NCBI GenBank assembly: GCA_015231885.1
Contig: JADGAT010000047.1
Location: 1-37,820, forward strand
From: SAR324 cluster bacterium
GTDB lineage: Bacteria > SAR324 > NAC60-12
Direction: 5' to 3'
DNA length: 37,820 nucleotides
The notes beneath the pieces are model-generated. The model had not been told where the DNA came from and did no database searches. It was given only the letters and a program-made list of their open reading frames with translations. Position numbers and translations under genes: made by a program. This document shows, one piece after another, positions 16,109 to 25,826 of this stretch. Each line of letters opens with the position of its first letter. Positions within the stretch are counted from its first letter, which is position 1.

Positions 16109-16213
16109 TAAGGAGTGAGGATTAAATAACTTCCAACCACAATTCCTCCTTTAGTAAAGGAAGGAAGGGTGGATTTTCAAAAGAATGGGAAGTTATTTAA
16201 TTCTGATTCCTAA
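16109..16213. mobile_element. 99-bp palindromic MITE-like element, type C, with TAA direct repeats
   Basis: The element proper is 16112-16210, flanked by TAA at 16109-16111 and 16211-16213. The terminal motif has the same spacing as in the longer elements, with AATAACTT at both ends. The terminal arms contain a perfect 14-bp inverted match (ATTAAATAACTTCC) extended outward with few mismatches. A short central hairpin (CCTTT-AGT-AAAGG) is present. It lies between lysA and the peptidyl-prolyl isomerase gene, and the rest of that gap shows nothing else. Confidence 0.75.
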
Positions 16214-16353
16214 GCAAGTGGACAAGAGAATAAATGACTTGTCAAGCAGCGTGGTATTGACTAGATTAAAAGGATTCATTTTCTTAACATTCCCGTCAAC
16301 TTGATAAAAGCTTGCCGGCTTCTTTCTACCAACATCTTTCACCAACCAATACT

Positions 16354-17691
16354 ATGATTCAACGATTATTACTTATCCTAATATGCCTATGCCTTTCTGT
16401 GCCTGTTTGGGCAATTGATGTCAAAAAGCTGGCAGATGGATTGTATGCAGAAATGAAAACTAATAAAGGAACCATTGTTTTACAATTGTTCTATGACGAA
16501 GTTCCTAATACCGTCGCTAACTTTATAGGACTCGCAGAGGGTGTGAAGCCTTGGAAAGATCCAATTACCGGCAAATCAAAAAAAACAAAATTTTATGATG
16601 GGTTGAAGTTTCACCGTGTTATTAAAGATTTTATGATTCAAGGAGGAGATCCTTTGGGTAATGGCACAGGAGGCCCTGGTTTCAAATTTGCAGATGAATT
16701 CCACCCGGAGCTGCTGCACGACAAACCAGGAACATTATCTATGGCCAATGCAGGCCCCAACACAAATGGCAGCCAATTCTTTATCACACACAAGGCCACT
16801 CCCTGGCTGGACAATAAACATTCTGTTTTTGGTTTGACCGTTGAAGGAATGGATGTTGTCAACCAAATTGAAACAGGAGATTCCATCCAAAGTATTACCA
16901 TCATTCGAAAGGGCAACGCGGCCAAAGGCTTTGATGCAGCAAAAATTACAGCAAAGGTCACACAACTAGACAAAAAACTTGCTGAAAAAAACCGGAAAGT
17001 CGTACCAAAGGCTACCGGAAAAATAGATAAGGCCCGTATCCCAAGTCCTAAACAGAAAGAGCGTGAAGAAGTGGCAGCTCAGATGCTAGTCGTCACCTAC
17101 AAAGGATCCCGGTTGCCCAAACCGAACATTTACCATGATAAAGAAGGGGCTCTGAAAATTGCCGAGCAGCTGACAGATCTTGCTCGTAGAAAGGGTAATG
17201 ATTTTGAAAAGCTGATCAAGCAATTTACTGATATGCCTAATCAAACTCAGGTAGCATTCCGCAATGAGCCTCATATCCCCTCATTTTTCAAAACGGTTTT
17301 ACAGTTAAAAGAAGGACAAATCAGCGATCCTATTGACTCTCCAGTCGGTTATATAATTTTTAAAGGCATCAAAGCAAAATTTGTGGAAGCACGTCATATT
17401 CTGATTTCTTACAAAGGCGCTGCTCGCTCTATGCAAACCCGCAGTAAAGCAGAAGCAGAGAAAGAAGCAAAGAGGCTCTTAGACGAATTGAAAAAAGGAA
17501 AAGATTTTGCTGAGCTGGCGACAAAACATTCCGATGGGCCGTCAGGCAAAAAAGGAGGCTACTTAGGCCGCTTTGCCCAAGGCACCATGACACCCGCCTT
17601 TGAAAAGGCCGTCTTTGCTTTAAAACCAGGAACAGTCAGTAACCTTGTTGAAACTGAGTATGGTTTTCATATCATTAAACGCGAAAAATAA
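16354..17691 (+). CDS. Exported peptidyl-prolyl isomerase, cyclophilin fused to parvulin
   Basis: A 445-residue protein with a signal peptide ([20 protein letters not shown]). A cyclophilin domain lies at about 30-190, with the catalytic Arg88 in [31 protein letters not shown] and [10 protein letters not shown] second segment (about 240-340) has parvulin-like order ([26 protein letters not shown]) but lacks the usual GGxLG core, so it looks degenerate. A full parvulin domain follows at about 343-445 ([40 protein letters not shown]). It would act on proline bonds of exported proteins in the periplasm. The start at 16354 gives a clean signal peptide; an upstream TTG at 16312 only adds a polar tail. 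The ribosome site is weak. Confidence 0.92.
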   Translation: MIQRLLLILICLCLSVPVWAIDVKKLADGLYAEMKTNKGTIVLQLFYDEVPNTVANFIGLAEGVKPWKDPITGKSKKTKFYDGLKFHRVIKDFMIQGGDPLGNGTGGPGFKFADEFHPELLHDKPGTLSMANAGPNTNGSQFFITHKATPWLDNKHSVFGLTVEGMDVVNQIETGDSIQSITIIRKGNAAKGFDAAKITAKVTQLDKKLAEKNRKVVPKATGKIDKARIPSPKQKEREEVAAQMLVVTYKGSRLPKPNIYHDKEGALKIAEQLTDLARRKGNDFEKLIKQFTDMPNQTQVAFRNEPHIPSFFKTVLQLKEGQISDPIDSPVGYIIFKGIKAKFVEARHILISYKGAARSMQTRSKAEAEKEAKRLLDELKKGKDFAELATKHSDGPSGKKGGYLGRFAQGTMTPAFEKAVFALKPGTVSNLVETEYGFHIIKREK

Positions 17692-17730
17692 ATAATTACT
17701 ATTGATCACTCAAAATTGTAAGGAGTACCC

Positions 17731-19371
17731 ATGAATGCAACACAACTGGCAGAACAGTTTCGAGGACGCGGCCCACTTATCAATATTGTTTTAGATGGTT
17801 GGGGAATTGCTGAACCAAGTGAACACAATGCCGTTTATCTGGGAAAGACCCCGGTGATGGACCAGTTACTGCAAAAATCTCCCAATACTCAATTACTGAC
17901 TCACGGTCCTCATGTTGGCCTTCCCAGCGACCAAGACATGGGAGGTTCGGAAGTGGGACATTTGACAATGGGTGCCGGTATTATTATTGAACAGGGCCCT
18001 ACCTATATCAAACGTCTGATTGATACGGGAGAGTTTAACAAAAGTGAAGCTCTACAGGAACTGACAAAAAATTGTCTGGATCATCAAACACCTATGCATC
18101 TGCTTGGTTTGCTCTCTGACGGCAACGTACATAGTCATGTGGATCATTTCATTGCAGTCATTCGTCATGCTTTTACAGCAGGCATCAAACAAGTCTATGT
18201 TCATGCCCTACTGGATGGCAGAGATACCCCCATCCAATCGGCCTTAGACTATGTTGATCAAATAGAAAAAGTATTCGGCGAACTGAAATCACAACGACCT
18301 GATATTGACTATTCATTTGCCAGTGGAGGCGGTCGAGAAGTAATTACAATGGATCGGGACACCAACTGGTCAAAAATTGAAGAAGGTTGGAATGTGCATG
18401 TGCGAGCACAAAGCCCAAACCATTTTTCATCCATTACCGAAGCAATTGAGCATTTTCGAAATAAAGAAGACGGTGTTGTTGATCAAAACCTACCTAGTTT
18501 TGTCATCGCCCGTAATGGCAAACCCATTGGTCAAATACAGGATAATCATGCGTTAGTCTTTATGAATTTTCGTGCAGATCGTGCTATTGAATTCACACGT
18601 GCAGTGGTTGACGACGATTTTCCACATTTTGACCGGAGCCCTCGTCCCAATTTATTGTTTGCAGGAATGATGGTTTATGACCAAGATACACAAACTCCTG
18701 AAAAACATCTGGTTGGCAGCAGCGTGGTAGAAAATCCTTTTGGAAGAAGAATGGTGGAACTGGGACTCAAGCAGTTTCGACTAACAGAAACACAGAAATA
18801 CGCTCATGTCACTTTTTTCTATAATGGAGGGTATCGCGATCCTTTGGATCCTAAAATAGAACATTATAAATTGATTGATTCTGACAAAGTGGCTTCGTTC
18901 GATCTGGCACCCGCAATGAAAGCCGCTGAAATTAAAGACCAAGCCGTCAAATTCATTGCATCCAAAGAATATGCTTATGGATTGGTTAATTTTGCCAATG
19001 CCGATATGGTCGGTCATACTGGTAGCTTGGAGGCAGCAATCACTGCAGTCGAAGCAGTTGACGCAGCGCTTGGAGATATCGTCACAGCTATTGATAAAGT
19101 GTCCGGCATGCTTGTAATTACTGCGGATCATGGCAATGCCGATCAGATGCGAAATTTCAATAAAAAGAAACAAGAGTGGGAACGCGATACCAAGCATTCG
19201 CTCAATCCGGTTCCTTTTATCATTTATGACCCCTTGTATAAAAATGATTACCAGCTCAAACAACCAACAGAATCTGAAAAAATGAATTTAAGCCAGATTG
19301 CTGCAACCAACATGATTTTATTGGGACGCACTGTGCCTTCTGATATCAATGATTCATTGTTTTTGCTTTGA
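17731..19371 (+). CDS. gpmI: 2,3-bisphosphoglycerate-independent phosphoglycerate mutase
   Basis: 546 residues, alkaline-phosphatase superfamily, two-metal glycolytic enzyme interconverting 3- and 2-phosphoglycerate. Visible signatures are VLDGWG (first metal Asp22), MGGSEVGHLTMGAG with the phospho-carrying Ser73, LLGLLSDGNVHSHVDH, HALLDGRDTPIQSA, FMNFRADRAIE, NFANADMVGHTG and ITADHGNADQM near the C-terminus. It is slightly longer than the common 510-residue form; the extra length is in loops. Many homologues read MGNSEVGH where this protein has MGGSEVGH. A strong AAGGAG site precedes the start. It is probably a single transcription unit bounded downstream by the palindromes at 19416-19661. 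Confidence 0.95.
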   Translation: MNATQLAEQFRGRGPLINIVLDGWGIAEPSEHNAVYLGKTPVMDQLLQKSPNTQLLTHGPHVGLPSDQDMGGSEVGHLTMGAGIIIEQGPTYIKRLIDTGEFNKSEALQELTKNCLDHQTPMHLLGLLSDGNVHSHVDHFIAVIRHAFTAGIKQVYVHALLDGRDTPIQSALDYVDQIEKVFGELKSQRPDIDYSFASGGGREVITMDRDTNWSKIEEGWNVHVRAQSPNHFSSITEAIEHFRNKEDGVVDQNLPSFVIARNGKPIGQIQDNHALVFMNFRADRAIEFTRAVVDDDFPHFDRSPRPNLLFAGMMVYDQDTQTPEKHLVGSSVVENPFGRRMVELGLKQFRLTETQKYAHVTFFYNGGYRDPLDPKIEHYKLIDSDKVASFDLAPAMKAAEIKDQAVKFIASKEYAYGLVNFANADMVGHTGSLEAAITAVEAVDAALGDIVTAIDKVSGMLVITADHGNADQMRNFNKKKQEWERDTKHSLNPVPFIIYDPLYKNDYQLKQPTESEKMNLSQIAATNMILLGRTVPSDINDSLFLL

Positions 19372-19415
19372 TTGTGGAGTTGCTCATTTCATCAAAATCT
19401 AAAATAAACCATTCC

Positions 19416-19661
19416 ACGTGTATGGATTTAAAAACACTTAGGAAAGCGAAAATAATAACATGTGAAAGTTACGCAGGATTTTCATCGAGGTTCAAGGCGT
19501 TTTATCGGGCGCATAGCTTGCTATGTCACTGGTAAAGCAACGCAGAAGATCGTTGAAAAGACAAGTAGATTGGCTAAGTTGTTGTTTGAGCATTCCTTAA
19601 TTTTGTGAGTCAACATTGAGATTCACACTAAAGTGTTTTTAAATTGAACGTCCATACACGT
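19416..19661. repeat. Older palindrome interrupted by MITE copy A2
   Basis: The left arm (19416-19438, ACGTGTATGGA then TTTAAAAACACTT) and the right arm (19631-19661, the complement with a 7-nt insertion) enclose the A2 element. Removing the element leaves a single hairpin of about 85 nt, with an inner pair TGTGAGTC/GATTCACA. The simplest reading is that A2 landed in the loop of a pre-existing palindrome between gpmI and the dehydrogenase gene. Confidence 0.6.
19438..19599 (+). mobile_element. 156-bp palindromic MITE-like element, copy A2, with TTA direct repeats
   Basis: The element proper is 19441-19596, flanked by TTA at 19438-19440 and 19597-19599. It differs from A1 at only about seven positions and shares the central CATAGC-TT-GCTATG hairpin. 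Its right end faces the UDP-glucose dehydrogenase start about 105 nt away. The rest of the 19372-19703 gap holds the interrupted palindrome and the AAGGAG ribosome site of that gene. Confidence 0.85.
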
Positions 19662-19703
19662 ATCAAATTCAATCATCCCATGTAATTTAAGGAGTATCCC
19701 GTT

Positions 19704-21077
19704 ATGGCAAATGTATTGTGTATTGGGGCCGGATATGTCGGAGGTCCGACAATGGCAGTGATCGCCAAATACTGTCCTGAACATCAAATAACAATTGTTG
19801 ACATCAACCCAGAGCGAATTGCGCAATGGAATTCTGATGACCTCCCCATTTATGAACCAGGTTTATTAGACGTTGTTCAGGAAGTACGGGGTCGAAATTT
19901 ATTTTTCAGCACAGATATTGATAAAAAAATTCGAGAAGCTGATATTATTTTTGTTGCCATCAATACTCCTACAAAAACTTATGGTGAGGGAGCAGGCCGT
20001 GGAACCGATTTGCAATACTGGGAACAGACGGCTCGTGCCATCCTTGCGAATACCCAAAAAAAGAACGTAATTGTTGTAGAAAAAAGCACACTTCCAGTTC
20101 GTGCATCTGCCGCCATGGACCGTATCTTACATTCAGAACAAACGAACACCCAATTTGAAGTCATCTCGAATCCGGAGTTTCTTGCTGAGGGCACTGCTAT
20201 CAAAGACTTGAATGACCCCGATCGTGTACTGATTGGAGGAAGTGACACAGAATCGGGGAAAAAAGCCTGTCAAACCGTTGCGGATCTTTACGCCCACTGG
20301 GTACCAAGAGAAAAGATTCTTTTAACCAATGTATGGAGTAGCGAGTTATCCAAATTATTCGCCAATGCCATGCTTGCCCAAAGAATTTCATCAATCAACA
20401 GTATCACGGCCTTGTGCGAAAAAACCGGAGCGGATATTACGGAAGTCAGCCATGCCATTGGAATGGACCAACGTATTGGCTCTCAATTTTTACAAGCCAG
20501 TATTGGTTTTGGAGGATCCTGTTTTCGAAAAGATATTCTTCACCTGGCTTACCTGTGTGAGCATTATGGATTTCCTGAAGTCGCTGAATATTGGGACAGT
20601 GTCGTACGCATGAATGAATACCAAACAAGCCGTTTTTTCAAAACAATCCTTACCAGCCAATTCAACTCACTGGCAGGGAAAAAGAACGCAATCTTTGGGT
20701 TTGCCTTCAAACCAGATACAGGAGACACCCGTGACACTCCGGCTCTTCTCCTCTGCCAGAAGCTGCTGGGAGAACATGCCGCCATTAGTATCACTGATCC
20801 AAAAGCTTTGAAAAACGCAAAAATAGATTTGGCAGATATGGAAGGAGATATCACTTTTGAGCCGGACCCTTACAAAGCTGCTGAAGGAGCACATTCGCTT
20901 GTGCTGGTTACCCATTGGGAAGAGTACCGACAATTGGATTATCAACGGATTTTTGAATCGATGGCAAAACCTGCATTTGTCTACGACGGACGCAACCACT
21001 TAGACCATCAGAAATTGTTTGAAATTGGTTTCAATGTATTCCCACTTGGCAAATTACCATTGAGCCATTTGGAATGA
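19704..21077 (+). CDS. UDP-glucose 6-dehydrogenase, eukaryote-like type
   Basis: A 457-residue NAD-dependent enzyme oxidising UDP-glucose to UDP-glucuronate, a precursor of surface polysaccharides. The Rossmann motif CIGAGYVGGPT, the Thr/Lys region VEKSTLPVRA, EFLAEGTAIKDL, NAMLAQRISSINSI and the catalytic Cys273 in GFGGSCFRKD are present, with GFAFKPDTGDTRDTPA in the C-terminal domain. The wording of these motifs (VGGPT, INTPTKTYG, LPIYEPGL, HWVPREKIL, AIGMDQRIG) follows the animal/plant UGDH form rather than the short bacterial Ugd/TuaD form. AAGGAG precedes the start. It is followed 12 nt later by a CheY-like gene, so the two are likely co-transcribed. The usual bacterial symbol is ugd. 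Confidence 0.94.
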   Translation: MANVLCIGAGYVGGPTMAVIAKYCPEHQITIVDINPERIAQWNSDDLPIYEPGLLDVVQEVRGRNLFFSTDIDKKIREADIIFVAINTPTKTYGEGAGRGTDLQYWEQTARAILANTQKKNVIVVEKSTLPVRASAAMDRILHSEQTNTQFEVISNPEFLAEGTAIKDLNDPDRVLIGGSDTESGKKACQTVADLYAHWVPREKILLTNVWSSELSKLFANAMLAQRISSINSITALCEKTGADITEVSHAIGMDQRIGSQFLQASIGFGGSCFRKDILHLAYLCEHYGFPEVAEYWDSVVRMNEYQTSRFFKTILTSQFNSLAGKKNAIFGFAFKPDTGDTRDTPALLLCQKLLGEHAAISITDPKALKNAKIDLADMEGDITFEPDPYKAAEGAHSLVLVTHWEEYRQLDYQRIFESMAKPAFVYDGRNHLDHQKLFEIGFNVFPLGKLPLSHLE

Positions 21078-21089
21078 AGGCTTGGAGTT

Positions 21090-21509
21090 ATGGAAAAATA
21101 TGACCCGGTTTTAGTGGTAGAAGACGATTCCAAAATGCGACGTCTCCTGATCAGCATTGTCAAAAAAATAGGATACACCAATATTGTGGAATCAGACAAT
21201 GGACAAAAAGCATGGATGCTGCTCAACAATACTGAAATTGGTATGATGATCACCGATTTGCACATGCCTGTAATGGATGGATTAAAACTGAGCCGAATGG
21301 TTCGTGCCAATGCAAAATACAATCACATCCCTATTGTCATCGTAACGTCTTCTAATACAAAAGAAAGCATTATTAAAGCGGCAAAAGCTGGAGTTGACAG
21401 CTACGTTATCAAACCCTTCAATCTGCAGCAAATTACTGAAAAAATTGATGCAGCAATTGTCCACCGGGAAGAAAAAAATGTTGCTAAAGAAAACAAAAAA
21501 GGTGATTGA
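21090..21509 (+). CDS. CheY-like single-domain response regulator
   Basis: A 139-residue receiver with a short charged tail. It carries the acidic pocket VVEDDSKMRRLL, phospho-acceptor Asp56 in MITDLHMPVMDG, the Ser/Thr switch (IVTSSNT) and the Lys in YVIKPF. The order and spacing are CheY-like, but no flagellar or chemotaxis genes are in the window. It may control an output at protein level, possibly linked to polysaccharide synthesis through the dehydrogenase gene 12 nt upstream. It converges with the RND pump gene. The partner kinase is unknown. Confidence 0.88.
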   Translation: MEKYDPVLVVEDDSKMRRLLISIVKKIGYTNIVESDNGQKAWMLLNNTEIGMMITDLHMPVMDGLKLSRMVRANAKYNHIPIVIVTSSNTKESIIKAAKAGVDSYVIKPFNLQQITEKIDAAIVHREEKNVAKENKKGD

Positions 21510-21562
21510 AATTCTGAACACCTTCGCAGCCAGCTCAAAACCAATAAAAATGCATGGAAGAG

Positions 21563-24500
21563 CTACTTTTTCATTTTGCTGAACCAATACACCAATTTCT
21601 GTTTGGCAGCATCATTGAGTGAGTAGAGTATTGGAACCAGGATCAATGTCATCACCGTTGCGACTCCCAGACCATACATAACCGCATAGTTCATTGGCAG
21701 CCAGAATGTCCCTGCTTCTGATCCAAAAATAACAACATTGGGCCAACGGTAAAAATTAATATCCATACCCATGGTGATCGGCAGTAAGCCCAAAAGCGTA
21801 GTAATCGCAGTCAATACAACAGGACGTAGACGAACCATCCCTGCTAAAACAATCGCATCATGGCACGAATGCCCTCTTCTTCTCAATTGATTGGTGTAAT
21901 CAATCAGGACAATGGCATTATTGACCACAATGCCTGCCAAAGAAATAGTTCCAATACCTCCCATCAAAATACTAACCGGGAGGCCATGGACAATCATTCC
22001 AAGAAAAACACCGCTCAATGAAGCCGCAACCGAAGCCAAGATCACAAAAGGCAGAACAATGGAATTAAACTGTGTTACGAGCACCATAAAAATTAAAAAA
22101 ATAGCAACAACAAAGCTCTGTATTAAAAAAGCCTGGGACTCTTCCTGCTCTTGATTGGCTCCAGTGTAAGATATTTTAATGCCAAGTGGTAGTTGCAAAT
22201 CCTCAATACGTTTTTGGACATCTTTTAACACATCAGCACCCGAACGATCTTTAGAAGTGTCCCCTGCTATTGTGATGACTCTTTTTAAATTAGCATGGCG
22301 GAGAGACCCCACAGCAGGACCGCGTTCAATGGCAGCCAACTCATCCAAAGGAATGGAAGCACCCCCTGGCGTCATGATATACAAGTCCTCTAAATCCGTA
22401 TCATATTGACGGAACTGCTGGTCAAGCCGGAGAATGATATCATATTCATCTTGACCGACCCGGAAGGTAGACACATCTTGTCCATTAAAAGCTGTACGAA
22501 TGACACTGGCTACCTGACTCACCCGTAGGCCATGACGAGCAATTTTGTCACGGTCAATAAGTACCTGCAGTTCAGACCGGTTCGTGTCATAGTCAATTTC
22601 CAAATTAACTAGGCCCTCAACAGTTTTGATTTTTTCTTCAATGCTTTCAGCAATCTTATTCATTGCTTGATAGTCATTTCCACTCAATTCCATATTCACA
22701 GCACGCCCTGTAGGCGGTCCCATTTCCTGCTCTTTCAAACGGAACTCTGCGCCAACATACGAAGGCAGCAATTTTCGAACGGCTTCAATTACTTCTGTAG
22801 GACGCATTTCTATCCACCCCTGCCAATCAGGAAACGCTATGCGGATGGTACTACTCCAGGGTTGATTGGACTCCCCCACATTGGCAATGACGGCATCAGC
22901 ATATTTCTGATAAGGCAACACCTCTTTTTCAATTTGTTTAACAATTCGATCAGAAGTTTCCAAATTGGTTCCAAACGGAGCAGAAACCTTTACAACGGCA
23001 CTTCTAGGCTCTTGTTTAGGAAAAAACTCTGTTTTTCCCTCAGGATTGCTGACGATGAAATAAAAAAGTGCCAATCCCCACCAGAAGCATCCCATGAGTA
23101 CTAATGAAATAAAAGGATGGTGGAGTGTCCAGTCCAAAACCGTACGATATTTGACCAGCAGCCTTGACTGCTCTACCATTTCTGTTTCGTCAAGGGTCCC
23201 TTTGAGCTTTGGACGCTTCATTAAAGTAGAGCAAATCACAGGATTAAAAATCAATGCGACCACCAAAGAACATGTGAGCGTGATGATGAGGGTTTTGGGT
23301 AAAAAATTCATAAATTCCCCCATAATTCCCGGCATAAAAAGCAGAGGGAAAAAAGCCGCCAGCGTCGTAATTGTAGAAGAAATAACAGGTAGTGCCACTT
23401 CACTGACTCCAATCACTGCCGCCTCTTTTCTTGGCTTACCCGACTGTACATGACGATAAATGTTTTCAACAATCACAATGGCATTATCGACCAGCATCCC
23501 CAAAGCAAGAATGAGGCTGAATAAAACAATAAAATTCAGAGTAATCCCCACCCATTGCAAAACCATGAAGCTCATCAACATCGAGAAAGGAATAGCTACC
23601 CCCACAAACAAAGCATTTCGTCCTCCCATGACCAGAAGCAGCACCACACATACAAAGATAATACCGGTCATGATGTTGTTTTCCAAGTCGCTCACCAATC
23701 GGTCTACAAACTCAGCATTATCCTGCAGCAGAGTATACTCGACTTTCCCTTTATATTTTTCCCTTTCTTGTTGGACAATGTCTTTAATTTGCCTGGAAAT
23801 TCTTGTTAAGTTCTCACCCGTCCTTTTCGAAATTTCTAAAGAAACCGACTCCAGTCCATTCAAGCGAGATCGGCTGTCCAGTTCTTTAAATGTAAATTCG
23901 ACGTTGGCAACATCGCTGATCTTAATTGGGCCAAAACCAGGAGCCGTAATAATCATATCCTTGATTTCCTCTACGGATTTTACTTCCCCCGGAACATTAA
24001 TGAGATACCTCATCGGTCCAATATTCATCAGTCCTCCGGGGATACTACGATTTTCCGCAGCAACTGTATTAGAAATCATACTGAGATCGAGATTGTAATA
24101 CCGCAGTTTATAAGGATCGGCATTGATCTGAACTTCTTTTTCCAGTCCACCAATGCGGTTGACTTCTAAAATACCAGGAATTCCTTCAATGCGGTCTTTG
24201 AGATCTTCTGCGATCAGTTTCAAGTTAACCAGCCCAATTTTTCCTGAAAGATTGATAATCAGAATGGGTTCTTCGGACAAATTGATTTCTTTGACGATGG
24301 CATCCTCTGCATCTACTGGAAGTTCGGGTTCTGCACGATCCAAAGCTTCCCTCACTTCATCCAAAGCATCATCAATATTAAAATCGGGAGTAAATTCCAT
24401 TTCAACAACAGCCGCACCATCTGTTGAAGTGGATTTTATTTTTTTCAAATGATCAATATTTTGTAACTCCTTCTCCAGCTTATTAGTGATCTGCGCTTCC

Positions 24501-24682
24501 ACATCAACAGGAGTCGCCCCCGGAAACGGGACACTGACAATGATGTATGGAATTTGAATATCAGGGTTGGCCTCTCTGGGCAGAGAAAAGTAAGCAGATG
24601 CTCCTGTAATGATTACCAGGAGCATCAAAATGTACATAGTAGACGGTTTGTGAATAGCAAACGTACTTGGCTTGAACTCCAT
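21563..24682 (-). CDS. RND-family efflux pump, inner-membrane transporter
   Basis: A 1039-residue AcrB-type transporter. A first membrane helix (MYILMLLVIITGASAYF) is followed by SLPREANPDIQIP, the periplasmic porter region, and the first helix bundle with LGMLVDNAIVIVEN (about 393-406). The second periplasmic half and second bundle (GIVVNNAIVLIDYTNQ) complete the tandem architecture. Of the AcrB proton-relay pair Asp407-Asp408, the first is kept (Asp399) and the second is Asn400, as in several related subfamilies. It exports small molecules across the envelope using the proton gradient; the substrate is unknown. It is the last gene of a minus-strand operon after the TolC-type channel and the fusion protein, with a 77-nt gap from the latter. 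The ribosome site is weak. Confidence 0.94.
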   Translation of the reverse strand: MEFKPSTFAIHKPSTMYILMLLVIITGASAYFSLPREANPDIQIPYIIVSVPFPGATPVDVEAQITNKLEKELQNIDHLKKIKSTSTDGAAVVEMEFTPDFNIDDALDEVREALDRAEPELPVDAEDAIVKEINLSEEPILIINLSGKIGLVNLKLIAEDLKDRIEGIPGILEVNRIGGLEKEVQINADPYKLRYYNLDLSMISNTVAAENRSIPGGLMNIGPMRYLINVPGEVKSVEEIKDMIITAPGFGPIKISDVANVEFTFKELDSRSRLNGLESVSLEISKRTGENLTRISRQIKDIVQQEREKYKGKVEYTLLQDNAEFVDRLVSDLENNIMTGIIFVCVVLLLVMGGRNALFVGVAIPFSMLMSFMVLQWVGITLNFIVLFSLILALGMLVDNAIVIVENIYRHVQSGKPRKEAAVIGVSEVALPVISSTITTLAAFFPLLFMPGIMGEFMNFLPKTLIITLTCSLVVALIFNPVICSTLMKRPKLKGTLDETEMVEQSRLLVKYRTVLDWTLHHPFISLVLMGCFWWGLALFYFIVSNPEGKTEFFPKQEPRSAVVKVSAPFGTNLETSDRIVKQIEKEVLPYQKYADAVIANVGESNQPWSSTIRIAFPDWQGWIEMRPTEVIEAVRKLLPSYVGAEFRLKEQEMGPPTGRAVNMELSGNDYQAMNKIAESIEEKIKTVEGLVNLEIDYDTNRSELQVLIDRDKIARHGLRVSQVASVIRTAFNGQDVSTFRVGQDEYDIILRLDQQFRQYDTDLEDLYIMTPGGASIPLDELAAIERGPAVGSLRHANLKRVITIAGDTSKDRSGADVLKDVQKRIEDLQLPLGIKISYTGANQEQEESQAFLIQSFVVAIFLIFMVLVTQFNSIVLPFVILASVAASLSGVFLGMIVHGLPVSILMGGIGTISLAGIVVNNAIVLIDYTNQLRRRGHSCHDAIVLAGMVRLRPVVLTAITTLLGLLPITMGMDINFYRWPNVVIFGSEAGTFWLPMNYAVMYGLGVATVMTLILVPILYSLNDAAKQKLVYWFSKMKK

Positions 24683-24759
24683 AAATTGTATTTCAGCAAA
24701 TAGGGAAAGGAGGCCGCTTTCGCCTTGAAGTCAGGCATAGCGGAAGTAAGTGAAGAAAA

Positions 24760-25806
24760 TTATTTCGTTTGTTGTCGGGCTGAAGAAACGTGAACCTTCT
24801 CTTGGTCAGCCAGAAATTGATGACCCGTGACCACTAGTTTTTCACCTGGCTGCAATCCAAAAATAACCTGGACTTCATCTTTGATAATAGTGCCCAGTTG
24901 CACAGGTTTTTCCAAGGCAATTTCATTGTTTTCTACAAAGACAATACGACCATGCTCTCTTTCCAGGACAGCATGACGAGGAATAATGATTTCATTGGCT
25001 ACAGCAGTAGTGACCATTTCCACCCTGGCCATCATGCCGGGCAACAGTTGACGCTCCGAGTTATTAATAATGATTTCTGCAGGAAAACTGCGGTTTTGCA
25101 AATCCGCTTCCAACCCCAGTGTCTTTACCTCACCTGTGAAAACGATTCCAGGTATTGCATCAATCCGTATTTTCACTTTTTTCCCAGGCGTGACAAACAT
25201 CATTTCTCTTTCAGGAATATGAATAGAGGCCAACACTCTGGAGATGTCCATGATTTCAAAAAGCTCCTGCCCTCTGCCAACCACTTCTCCAATATTGATT
25301 GTCTTTGATTTGACCACACCAGAAATGGGCGATTTCACTTTCGATTGTTCCAAATCATACTGAGCAATTTCCAGATTGATCTTCTCTACATCCCTCTTTG
25401 TTTTATAACTATCCAGCTTAGATGCAGTGGATACCTGCCGATCGAACAGTGTTTTTTCTGTTTTATATTCTGATTCTGCGAACTCATAATTGGCACGAGC
25501 CAGTTTTTCCTTTAATCCTAATCGCACTGTAGAAATATTAACCAGAACTTCTCCTTTTTTTACCGATTGCCCTTCATCAAATCCAATTTTTTCTGCAGTA
25601 CCATCTGCCTCAGAGCGAATGGATACACGCTCAAACGGCTCAAGGTATCCAACGTATGTACTTTTAAGTTCCAATTGACGCGCAACCAATTCCAAGGTTT
25701 CTACATTAGTCGCAGCCGTCTGCTTTTCTGCCATCCCCCCTTGAGGCAGCAGAACAATGCTGAATATGAAAAACAACAGTTTGAACTTTTTCAATGACAA
25801 ATGCAT
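24760..25806 (-). CDS. RND efflux periplasmic adaptor (membrane fusion protein)
   Basis: A 348-residue HlyD/AcrA-type adaptor. A signal peptide (LLFFIFSIVLLPQGGMA) leads into a barrel-sandwich half (GYLEPFERVSIRSEADG, GFDEGQSVKKGEVLVNI), a short alpha-hairpin (about 105-150) and the second lipoyl half (VKSPISGVVKSKTINIGEVV). The beta-barrel (MMFVTPGKKVKIRIDAIPG) and the membrane-proximal domain follow. It has no lipobox, so it is a soluble or membrane-attached periplasmic protein bridging the pump and the outer-membrane channel. AGGA lies 6 nt before the start. The gap to the upstream channel gene is 20 nt. Confidence 0.92.
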   Translation of the reverse strand: MHLSLKKFKLLFFIFSIVLLPQGGMAEKQTAATNVETLELVARQLELKSTYVGYLEPFERVSIRSEADGTAEKIGFDEGQSVKKGEVLVNISTVRLGLKEKLARANYEFAESEYKTEKTLFDRQVSTASKLDSYKTKRDVEKINLEIAQYDLEQSKVKSPISGVVKSKTINIGEVVGRGQELFEIMDISRVLASIHIPEREMMFVTPGKKVKIRIDAIPGIVFTGEVKTLGLEADLQNRSFPAEIIINNSERQLLPGMMARVEMVTTAVANEIIIPRHAVLEREHGRIVFVENNEIALEKPVQLGTIIKDEVQVIFGLQPGEKLVVTGHQFLADQEKVHVSSARQQTK

Positions 25807-25826
25807 GAAACTTCCTGAAAGTAAGG

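Noticed and set aside
18781..19263. 160-residue minus-strand frame inside gpmI
   Set aside because: It lies fully within a conserved enzyme gene and has no recognisable motif.
23460..24098. 212-residue plus-strand frame inside the RND pump gene
   Set aside because: Antisense shadow of conserved membrane-domain coding sequence; Ser/Thr-rich with no family look.
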